Part shown: positions 1-7,300 of the stretch, piece after piece | Numbering within the stretch: the first letter of the stretch is position 1 | How the letters are laid out: the number at the start of each line of letters is the position of its first letter | NCBI GenBank assembly: GCA_002422455.1 | Contig: DIVK01000075.1 | Location: 1-8,952, forward strand | DNA length: 8,952 bases | Direction: 5' to 3' | Source of the DNA: Rhodoferax sp. UBA6134 | GTDB taxonomy: Bacteria > Pseudomonadota > Gammaproteobacteria > Burkholderiales > Burkholderiaceae_C | Made by a program: the position numbers and the translations under genes | Notes under the pieces: generated by a model | Database searches by the model: none | Told to the model about the DNA's origin: nothing | The model's input: only the letters and a program-made list of their open reading frames with translations

Positions 1-456
1 CGCGGGCTTGCCGGCCTCGCGGCGGCGGTCGGGGGTTAGCCATCCCAGATTGAGGTCGAAGTCACCGAGAACATCTGCATTCACAATCCGCAAACGGCCG
101 TTGAACAACTCGAAAAACTCTGCCAGCTCGGCGTCAGCGTTGCCATCGACGACTTTGGAACCGGTTATTCCTCGTTGTCCTACCTGCACCGCTTCCCGAT
201 TCACACCATCAAGATCGATCGCTCCTTCATCATGGAAATCAAGAATGACCAGTCGCAATTTCCGGTGGTGCTTGCAATCATTTCGATCGCGCGAGGCCTG
301 GGTCTGAACCTCGTCGCCGAAGGTGTTGAAACTTCGGTACAGGAGCGCTATCTGGAAAATTCCGGATGCAAAACCATGCAAGGCTACCTGTATCACAAGC
401 CCATGTCGCAACAAAAACTGCTTGAGTTGCTGCGCGAACAGGCAAACCGGTCCTAA
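1..456 (+). CDS. EAL-domain cyclic-di-GMP phosphodiesterase, C-terminal part, 5' end interrupted
   Basis: EAL domains hydrolyse the second messenger c-di-GMP to pGpG. Only the C-terminal half of the domain lies in the window. From base 46 the frame reads QIEVEVTEN, then AIDDFGTGYSSLSYL (the paired-Asp loop), IKIDRSFI (metal/substrate-site Lys), VAEGVET (conserved Glu) and QGYLYHKPM near the end, before TAA at 454-456. All metal- and substrate-binding motifs expected in this half are present, so the visible part looks active. The EAL signature itself, and any GGDEF or PAS sensor domains, would lie upstream of the window. This frame has a TAG at 37-39. A typical preceding motif, AGLPAS, appears at bases 2-19 in a different frame, so the gene is shifted or carries a short insertion at about 20-45. 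It could be a pseudogene, an assembly error, or the result of a contig edge. It is not clearly linked to the selO cluster, which starts about 125 bp further on. Confidence 0.85.
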
Positions 457-581
457 CGCACGCTCCACCGTTCCCGGCCCGATCGTCAACCGGTGCCGGG
501 CCGCCTTGAACTTCACGCCCGCACGATGCTGCCGTAATCCATGACCAGACAATGGTCTGCGCGGTAAGAGACAATCCCGCC

Positions 582-2087
582 ATGCACACGGCTACCGACC
601 CTCATGGCGATCTCGACGTGGGACTGACCTGGAAGAACAGCTTCACCCGACTGGGGGAAGATTTCTACACCTTTCTCCTGCCCCAGCCACTGCCGGCGCC
701 CTACTGGGTAGGCCGCAGCGATGCGCTGGCCGGCGAGCTGGGGCTGCACAAGTCATGGCTGGCGTCGCCAGAACTGCTGGAGGCGCTCTCCGGCAACCGT
801 CTTCTGGCCGGCACGCAGCCTCTGGCCAGTGTCTACGGCGGCCACCAGTTTGGCATGTGGGCCGGCCAGCTGGGCGATGGCCGCGCCATCCTGCTGGGGG
901 AGACCTCAGACGGACTGGAAATGCAACTCAAGGGCGCCGGACGCACGCCCTATTCCCGCATGGGCGACGGCCGGGCCGTTCTGCGCTCCAGCATCCGTGA
1001 ATTTTTGTGCAGCGAGGCGATGCGGGGGCTGGACATTCCAACTTCGCGTGCGCTGTGCGTTACCGGCTCGGATGCGCCGGTCCGGCGTGAAACCGTCGAG
1101 ACGGCGGCGGTGGTGACGCGGGTGGCACCCAGCTTTATCCGCTTCGGTCACTTCGAACATTTTTCACACCGGGGCCAGCATGGGCAACTCAAAATTCTGG
1201 CCGACCACGTGATCGACCGGTTTTATCCGCAATGCCGAACGGACGAAAAATTCGCCGGCAATCCCTATGCCGCCCTGCTGGAAGCGGTCAGCGAACGTAC
1301 TGCCCGCATGGTGGCGCAATGGCAGGCCGTGGGGTTTTGCCATGGCGTCATGAATACCGACAACATGAGTATTCTGGGTCTGACCATTGACTACGGCCCC
1401 TTCCAGTTTCTGGACGCCTTCGACCCCGGCCACGTCTGCAACCACTCGGACACGCAAGGTCGCTACGCTTTCAATCAACAAGCCAACGTCGCCTACTGGA
1501 ATCTGTTTTGTCTGGCGCAGGCCCTACTGCCCCTGATTGAGGAGCAGAAACTCGCACTTGCTGCGCTGGAGTCGTTCAAGGCCGTGTTTGCGGCCGCCTT
1601 TGAAAAACAGATGCGCGCCAAGCTGGGCCTGGCCGATCCGCACGGCGCTGGGGCACCCCGTGACGCGGCAGGTGACCGTGCCCTGATCGAAGACATCCTG
1701 ACGCTGCTGGCCCGCAACCGGGTGGACTACACCATCTTCTGGCGCCGCCTGAGCCACGCCGCCGCAGACGGCAACACCGAACCCGTGCGCGTCCTGTTTC
1801 CGGACCAAGCTGCGGCGGATGCCTGGCTACTGCGCCATGCGCAGCGGATTGCGTCCATGCCACGCGGGCTGACAACCGGGCTGATGCTGAAAACCAACCC
1901 GAAGTTTGTGCTGCGCAATCATCTGGGCGAACAAGCCATCCAGGCAGCAAAACTCAAAGACTTTTCACAAGTCACTACACTCCTGGGGTTGCTTGAATCA
2001 CCCTTTGAGGAACATCCCGGTTTTGATGCCTATGCTGATTTTCCGCCCGAGTGGGCCAGCAGCATCGCGGTCAGCTGCAGTTCCTGA
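582..2087 (+). CDS. selO: Protein adenylyltransferase SelO (YdiU family)
   Basis: SelO is a pseudokinase-fold enzyme that binds ATP in a flipped orientation and transfers AMP to Ser/Thr/Tyr of target proteins; in E. coli it is linked to glutathionylation and oxidative stress. Numbering from the chosen Met (501 aa): YGGHQFG near 85, LKGAG with the ATP-site Lys117, REFL with the paired Glu140, MNTDN with Asp260-Asn261, and IDYG with metal-binding Asp270. The Lys-Glu spacing of 23 and Asp-Asp spacing of 10 match the characterised Pseudomonas enzyme as I recall it. The C-terminus ends SCSS, the bacterial Cys form of the position that is selenocysteine in animal SelO. The start at 582 is preferred because AAGAG lies 11 bases upstream; an in-frame ATG at 552 would add 10 residues but has no visible ribosome site. 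Length is slightly above the E. coli protein (478 aa). It is first in the cluster; msrB starts 28 bp after its TGA. Confidence 0.95.
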   Translation: MHTATDPHGDLDVGLTWKNSFTRLGEDFYTFLLPQPLPAPYWVGRSDALAGELGLHKSWLASPELLEALSGNRLLAGTQPLASVYGGHQFGMWAGQLGDGRAILLGETSDGLEMQLKGAGRTPYSRMGDGRAVLRSSIREFLCSEAMRGLDIPTSRALCVTGSDAPVRRETVETAAVVTRVAPSFIRFGHFEHFSHRGQHGQLKILADHVIDRFYPQCRTDEKFAGNPYAALLEAVSERTARMVAQWQAVGFCHGVMNTDNMSILGLTIDYGPFQFLDAFDPGHVCNHSDTQGRYAFNQQANVAYWNLFCLAQALLPLIEEQKLALAALESFKAVFAAAFEKQMRAKLGLADPHGAGAPRDAAGDRALIEDILTLLARNRVDYTIFWRRLSHAAADGNTEPVRVLFPDQAAADAWLLRHAQRIASMPRGLTTGLMLKTNPKFVLRNHLGEQAIQAAKLKDFSQVTTLLGLLESPFEEHPGFDAYADFPPEWASSIAVSCSS

Positions 2088-2115
2088 ACTCGTCCCCACC
2101 ACAGCAAACCCCGTC

Positions 2116-2526
2116 ATGCCATACCCCATTGAAAAAACCGACGACCAGTGGCGAACCCTGCTGGCAGAAAAAGGCGCCGAGCCGCTGGCGTTTGAAGTCA
2201 CACGCCATGCCGCCACCGAACGCGCCCACAGCGGCCGGCTGGCGGGCAACACGGCGGCCGGCGTCTACCAGTGCATTTGCTGCGATCAGCCCCTGTTTGA
2301 CGCCAGCACCAAATTCGACGCCGGTTGCGGCTGGCCCAGTTATTTCCGGCCCATCGATGAAGCTGCCGTGGCCACCCAGGCCGATGACTCGCTGCGGATG
2401 CGGCGCACCGAAGTGCATTGCGCCAACTGCGGCGCGCACCTGGGCCACGTATTTGAAGACGGTCCGGCGCCCACGGGTCTGCGCTACTGCATGAACTCAG
2501 CCTCGTTAAACTTCACTCCCAAATGA
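2116..2526 (+). CDS. msrB: Peptide-methionine (R)-S-oxide reductase MsrB
   Basis: MsrB reduces the R epimer of methionine sulfoxide in oxidised proteins, with electrons from thioredoxin. The 136-aa product is a full-length single-domain cytosolic MsrB with no signal peptide. The structural zinc is held by two CxxC pairs, Cys53/Cys56 and Cys102/Cys105. GCGWPSYF carries Cys71, the probable resolving cysteine, and RYCMNSASLNF near the end carries the catalytic Cys125. HLGHVF (108-113) is the conserved histidine segment. The start at ATG 2116 gives the usual N-terminus (MPYPIEKTDDQWR); the frame stays open further upstream to 1906, but that part overlaps selO and is not family-like. No clear Shine-Dalgarno is visible, so translation may depend on coupling to selO 28 bp upstream. 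Its TGA overlaps the yciB ATG by 4 bp (ATGA, 2523-2526). Confidence 0.97.
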   Translation: MPYPIEKTDDQWRTLLAEKGAEPLAFEVTRHAATERAHSGRLAGNTAAGVYQCICCDQPLFDASTKFDAGCGWPSYFRPIDEAAVATQADDSLRMRRTEVHCANCGAHLGHVFEDGPAPTGLRYCMNSASLNFTPK

Positions 2527-3062
2527 AAATACTGATCGACTTCTTCCCCATCCTGCTTTTTTTTGGCGCCTACAAGCATTACGACATTTATGTGGGCACC
2601 GGCGTGCTGATGGCCGCCACCGTGCTGCAAATGGGCCTGATTTACAAAATTGACAGCAGACTGACGGCCATGCACAAGATCACGCTGGCCCTGGTGCTGA
2701 TTTTTGGCGCCCTGACGCTGCTGCTGCACGACGACCGCTTCATCAAGTGGAAACCCACCGTGCTGTACGCCGCCATGGCCATTGGGCTGGCGGTGGCGCT
2801 CTGGATTTACAAGAAAAACTTCCTCAAACTGATGCTGGGCAGCCAACTCGACCTGCCCGATCCGGTGTGGCAGCGGCTCAATATGATCTGGATCGTCTAC
2901 AGCGCATTCATGTCACTCATCAACGCCTACGTGGCCGCCTACTTCAGCACGGAAGCCTGGGTCAATTTCAAACTGTGGGGCTATGCGTTTCCACTGGTCT
3001 TCCTCATTGGCCAGGGCTTCTACATCGCGCGCTACCTCAAACCCGACCAACCCAAAGCCTGA
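2523..3062 (+). CDS. yciB: Inner-membrane protein YciB (septation protein A family)
   Basis: YciB/IspA-family proteins are small polytopic inner-membrane proteins linked to cell-envelope synthesis, elongation and septation; the biochemical activity is not settled. The product is 179 aa, the same length as I recall for E. coli YciB, and shares the family landmarks: the N-terminal MKxxxDFxPxxxFF pattern, YKHYDIYVGT (17-26), GALTLLLHDDRFIKWKPTV (62-80), LPDPVWQRLN (111-120) and AWVNFKLWG (145-153). Hydrophobic segments at roughly 3-16, 23-41, 53-69, 78-95, 121-141 and 151-169 suggest five or six membrane passes. Its ATG overlaps the msrB stop by 4 bp, a typical translationally coupled arrangement, and bolA starts 11 bp after its TGA. 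Confidence 0.95.
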   Translation: MKILIDFFPILLFFGAYKHYDIYVGTGVLMAATVLQMGLIYKIDSRLTAMHKITLALVLIFGALTLLLHDDRFIKWKPTVLYAAMAIGLAVALWIYKKNFLKLMLGSQLDLPDPVWQRLNMIWIVYSAFMSLINAYVAAYFSTEAWVNFKLWGYAFPLVFLIGQGFYIARYLKPDQPKA

Positions 3063-3073
3063 GCGACAGCATC

Positions 3074-3367
3074 ATGACACCCGCCACCCCGTCAACCGGC
3101 CCCACGGCACAGCAACTTGAACAGCGTCTGCGCAAAAAGCTCCAGCCCAGCGCGCTGGAGGTGGTGGACGAAAGCTTTCAACACCACGGCCACGCCGGCG
3201 CAAATGACAGCGGCCTGGGCACCCATTTTCGGGTGCGCGTCACGTCCCCATTATTTGTCGGAAAGTCAGCCGTCATGCGCCACCGCCTTGTGTATGATGC
3301 GCTGCAAGATTTCATGAACCAGGGCCTGCACGCACTGGCCATTGAAGCCCGATTGCCAGCAGCCTGA
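3074..3367 (+). CDS. BolA family protein
   Basis: BolA-family proteins are small cytosolic proteins that pair with monothiol glutaredoxins to bind or pass on [2Fe-2S] clusters; E. coli BolA itself also acts as a transcription regulator affecting cell shape under stress. The 97-aa product has the class-II KH-like layout: a helix with EQRLRKKLQP (16-25), a strand at ALEVVDES (27-34), GTHFRVRVTSPLFVGKS (49-65), the diagnostic RHRLVYDAL (69-77) and the conserved HALAIEA (86-92). His70 of RHR and His86 are the usual candidate cluster ligands. A variable His-rich stretch, FQHHGHAGAND (36-46), sits in the loop between strands. There is no cysteine. Start ATG 3074 lies 11 bp after yciB with only a weak GAG upstream. 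Whether this is the BolA or another BolA-like subgroup is not resolved, so no symbol is given. Confidence 0.93.
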   Translation: MTPATPSTGPTAQQLEQRLRKKLQPSALEVVDESFQHHGHAGANDSGLGTHFRVRVTSPLFVGKSAVMRHRLVYDALQDFMNQGLHALAIEARLPAA

Positions 3368-3429
3368 ACCTGACCCGAAGCTGTTTGTTTAAACCTTGTT
3401 CATTAGACCTTGTTACCTGGGGAACCCGC

Positions 3430-4215
3430 ATGAAAATGAAATTTTTGTCAGCCGTTGCAACGGCCGCCATGCTGTGCACACTGACACCGGCTGCGCTGGC
3501 GCAAAACGTGGCCATCGTCAATGGCAAAGCCGTGCCCAAGTCGCGTGTGGACGCCTTGGCGCAGCAAATCGCGCGCTCAGGCCGCCCAGTGACGCCTGAA
3601 ATGGAGAGCCAGCTCAAGGACGAAGTCATCGCCCGCGAAATTTTCATCCAGGAAGCCCAGAAACAGGGGCTGGACACCACCGACGACTACAAAGTCCAGA
3701 TTGAACTGGCACGCCAGACGATTCTGATCCGCGAACTGTTTGGCAACTACCAAAAGGCCAATCCCGTCACCGATGACGAGATCAAGGCCGAGTACGATAA
3801 ATTCGCGGCCGCCAACAACGGCAAGGAATACCGGGCCCGCCACATTCTGGTTGACAAGGAAGATCAGGCCAAAGCCATCATTGCCCAACTGAAAAAGGGC
3901 GGGAAATTTGAAGAAATTGCCAAGAAATTATCCAAAGACCCGGGCTCCGGCGCCAAAGGTGGCGATCTGGACTGGGCCGGCGCTGGCAGCTATGTCGCCG
4001 AGTTCTCCGAGGCCCTGACCAAGCTGGCCAAAGGCAAAATCACCGAGACACCCGTCAAGACCCAGTTCGGCTACCACGTCATCCGTCTGGACAATATCCG
4101 CGATGCCCAACTGCCCAAACTGGAGGACATCAAGTCGCAAATTACCCAGCAATTGCAACAGCAAAAAATGGGGAAATTCCAGGAAGAACTGCGTGCCAGG
4201 GCCAAAATCGAATAA
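3430..4215 (+). CDS. Exported parvulin-type peptidyl-prolyl cis-trans isomerase
   Basis: This enzyme probably catalyses cis-trans isomerisation of prolyl bonds and helps fold secreted or outer-membrane proteins in the periplasm. The 261-aa product begins with a Sec signal peptide: Lys2/Lys4, a hydrophobic core (5-20), then an ALA-Q cleavage site after Ala24. Cys16 lies in the core, not in a lipobox, so it is not a lipoprotein. A SurA-like N-terminal region (26-125) follows, with VAIVNGKAVPKSRVDAL. The single rotamase domain spans about 133-225: EYRARHILV (His138), DPGSGAKGGDLDW (170-182) and FGYHVIRLD (His216). The C-terminus is a Gln-rich helix. Start 3430 is supported by GGGGA at 3419-3423 and by the signal peptide; an ATG at 3436 is a near alternative. 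It is last in the cluster, 62 bp after bolA, followed by a strong terminator. It resembles the single-domain PpiC/PrsA-like isomerases of Burkholderiales more than two-domain SurA. Confidence 0.93.
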   Translation: MKMKFLSAVATAAMLCTLTPAALAQNVAIVNGKAVPKSRVDALAQQIARSGRPVTPEMESQLKDEVIAREIFIQEAQKQGLDTTDDYKVQIELARQTILIRELFGNYQKANPVTDDEIKAEYDKFAAANNGKEYRARHILVDKEDQAKAIIAQLKKGGKFEEIAKKLSKDPGSGAKGGDLDWAGAGSYVAEFSEALTKLAKGKITETPVKTQFGYHVIRLDNIRDAQLPKLEDIKSQITQQLQQQKMGKFQEELRARAKIE

Positions 4216-4233
4216 GACAGCGCGAACCTCAAC

Positions 4234-4261
4234 AAAAAAGCGGCCGAGTGCCGCTTTTTTT
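4234..4261. terminator. Bidirectional intrinsic terminator between the isomerase gene and purL
   Basis: A perfect 11-bp inverted repeat (4234-4244 with 4250-4260) has a 5-base loop (CGAGT). The GC part GCGGC/GCCGC is flanked by six A on the left and seven T on the right, so a U-tract follows the hairpin whichever strand is transcribed. It lies 18 bp after the isomerase stop on the + strand and 58 bp beyond the purL stop on the - strand, as expected between convergent genes. Confidence 0.92.
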
Positions 4262-4318
4262 ACCTCACATGATTTGGCAAGACGGCAGCCGCAAGCAACG
4301 ACCTGCCCGGGGGACTGA

Positions 4319-7300
4319 CTACCCCACCCACTTGCGTGCGTTGCGCCACAATTGCATCCACGGACTGAAGGTGGACGGGTCGCCGCTGGTCCAGCTCATC
4401 TGGATGTTGCGAAACACGCGCTCGGGGTGCGGCATCATGGCAGTGAAGCGACCGTCTGCCGTGGTCACCGCCGTCAGGCCGCCGGGGCTGCCATTCGGGT
4501 TGAACGGGTAGGCCTCGGTGGCGGCACCATGATTGCCAATGAAACGCATGGCGGCAATGGCCTTGTCGGCATTGCCCCGGTACTTGAAGTTGGCAAAACC
4601 CTCACCATGGGCCACGGCAATCGGCAAGCAACTGCCCGCCATGCCGGCGAAGAACAGCGAGGGCGACTCCAGCACCTCGACCATGGACAGACGGGCCTCA
4701 AAGCGCTCGCTCTGGTTGGTGGTAAAGCGCGGCCAGTCCTGTGCGCCGGGAATGATGTCGGCCAGTTCGGCAAACATCTGGCAACCATTGCACACACCCA
4801 GGCCGAAAGTGTCACCGCGGCCAAAAAAGGACTTGAACTGCTCGGCCAATCCCTGGTTGAAGGTGATGGAACGTGCCCATCCAATGCCGGCGCCCAGCGT
4901 GTCGCCATAAGAGAAGCCGCCGCACGCCACCACGCCCTTGAAATCGGCCAGGTTGGCGCGGCCGGTCTGCAAGTCGGTCATGTGGACATCAAAGGCTTCA
5001 AAGCCGGCTTCGGTGAAGGCGTAGGCCATCTCGACGTGCGAGTTGACGCCCTGCTCGCGCAGCACCGCCACTTTGGGGCGCGACAGCATGAGGGCGGGCG
5101 CCACTTGCTGCGCCGGATCAAACGCAAGGTGAACATGCATACCGGGGTCGGTCGGCTCGCCGGCGGCGGCATGCTCGGCATCGGCGCAAGCCGGGTTGTC
5201 GCGCCGCTGGCAGATCTTCCAGCTGGTGGCGTCCCAGACCTGGTGCAGGTCTTGCAGCCTGGCGCTGAACACCGCTTTGGCATCGCGCCAGACTTGTACC
5301 TCACCCACGCCAACGGTGACGGAAGAGTCTGCCGGACGGGTTTTGCCGATCACGTGGCTGTATTTGCTCAAACCATGCTCGCGCAGGACTTGCATGACTT
5401 CGTTGCGCTGCGCCGTGCGTACCTGCAGCACGACCCCCAGCTCTTCATTGAACAGCGCCTTGAGCGTGAGCTCGTCACGCCGGGCACTGACCTGCGCTGC
5501 CCAGTTCTTGCTGTCACCAGCATCAGCGCGGCTGTCGGTGATGCCGTCGCCTTCCGTCACCAGCAGGTCGACATTGAGCGCCACACCCACATGGCCGGCA
5601 AACGCCATTTCGCACACGGTGGCAAACAGGCCGCCGTCGCTGCGGTCATGGTAGGCCAGAATCTGGCCCCGTGCGCGCAGGGCGTTGACAGCGTTGACGA
5701 GGCTCACCAGGTCTTGCGGCTGGTCAAGGTCCGGCACCCGATCACCCAGCTGACCCAGCGTTTGCACCAGCATGCTGCCGCCCATGCGGTTCTGGCCGCG
5801 GCCCAGGTCGATCAGCACCAGCGTGGTGTCTTGCATCGCGTCGAGTTGCGGCGTCAGGGTGCCGCGCACGTCGGCCAAAGTGGCAAAGGCGCTCACGATC
5901 AGGGACACCGGCGAGGTCACCTTTTTGGCGCCCGTCTCGTCCGTCCACTGCGTGCGCATGGAAAGCGAATCCTTGCCGACCGGAATGGAGATACCCAGCG
6001 CCGGGCACAGTTCCAGCCCCACCGCCTTCACCGTGGCATACAGCGCGGCATCTTCGCCCGGCTCACCGCAGGCGGCCATCCAGTTGGCCGACAGTTTGAC
6101 GCGCGACAGCTCGATGGGAGCAGCCAGCAAATTGGTGATGGCCTCGGCCACCGCCATGCGGCCAGAGGCCGGCGCGTTGACCGTGGCCAGCGGCGTGCGC
6201 TCGCCCATGCTCATGGCCTCGCCGGCAAAGCCCCGGTAGTCGGCCAGCGTCACGGCGCAATCGGCCACCGGCACTTGCCAGGGGCCGACCATCTGGTCGC
6301 GGTGGCTGAGGCCGCCCACGCTGCGGTCACCGATGGTGATGAGAAAGCGCTTGGACGCCACCGTCGGGCTGCCCAGCACGGCGATGCAGGCTTTTTGCAG
6401 TTCCACCCCGCTCAGGTCGACGGGCGCAAAGCAGCGCGCCACAGTTTGCACCTCGCGGTGCATCTTGGGCGGCTTGCCCAGCAGCACGTTCATTGGCATG
6501 TTGACTGGAGCCCCCACGCTTGTCACTTCGTGTACTGCGCTGCCCCCCGATGGGGTTGATTTTCCTTGGGACGGCCCGGCGGAAAATTCTGGAGCCCCCA
6601 CGCTTGTCACTTCGTGTACTGCGCGGCGCACGCTCGCCTCCCCATCGGTCACCACGAGATTTCTCTCCTCAGTCGCCACGCCCACCACCGCAAACGGGCA
6701 ACGTTCGCGCTCGCACAGGGCTTTGAACAGCTCAAGCGACTCGGGCGCAATGGCCAGCACATAGCGCTCCTGACTCTCGTTGCACCAGATTTCCTTCGGC
6801 GCCATGCCGGACTCTTCCAACGGCACGGCGCGCAGGTCAAAGCGGGCACCGCGCCCGGCGTCGTTGGTGAGCTCGGGAAAGGCATTGCTCAAGCCACCGG
6901 CACCCACGTCGTGGATCGCCAGAATGGGGTTGCCGCTACCGGCGGGGCCGCCGTGCTCGCCCAGCATCCAGCACTGGTTGATGACCTCCTGCGCCCGGCG
7001 CTCGAGCTCGGGGTTGCCACGCTGCACCGAATCAAAGTCGAGTTCGGCCGCGTTCGCGCCGGTGGCCATGGAGCTGGCCGCGCTGCCGCCCATGCCGATG
7101 CGCATGCCGGGACCGCCAAGCTGGATCAGCAAGCTGCCGGCGGGAAACCCGATCTTGTGGGTTTGGGTGGCGTCAATCACACCCAGGCCACCGGCGATCA
7201 TGATGGGCTTGTGGTAGCCGCGCTGCTCTTCCTTGACCAGGGCATCGCCTGCCGCGTCCGTCACCGAGTAGCTCAGGCTTTGTTCATATTCGCGGAAGTA

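Noticed and set aside
475..503. Hairpin (7-bp stem, 15-base loop) after the EAL gene as a terminator
   Set aside because: The stem CGGCCCG/CGGGCCG is GC-rich but no T tract follows and the loop is long; chance pairing is likely at this GC content.
505..540. Sigma-70 promoter for selO starting from TTGAAC at 506-511
   Set aside because: No acceptable -10 hexamer lies 16-18 bp downstream; the nearest AT-rich hexamer is about 22 bp away.
552..581. Upstream ATG of selO as the true start
   Set aside because: It adds ten residues without family similarity and has no ribosome site; ATG 582 has AAGAG upstream. The alternative cannot be fully excluded.
2085..2087. selO TGA read as selenocysteine
   Set aside because: The protein already ends with the Cys-form motif SCSS, no in-frame continuation looks family-like, and no SECIS-like hairpin is evident after it.
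3430..3510. Lipoprotein signal in the isomerase
   Set aside because: Cys16 is preceded by Ala-Met-Leu, which is not a lipobox, and a clear ALA-Q signal peptidase I site lies downstream.
6505..6624. Direct repeats with a spacer as a minimal CRISPR
   Set aside because: There are only two repeats, with coding continuity through purL, no cas genes, and a spacer that itself holds hairpins typical of a dispersed repeat element.
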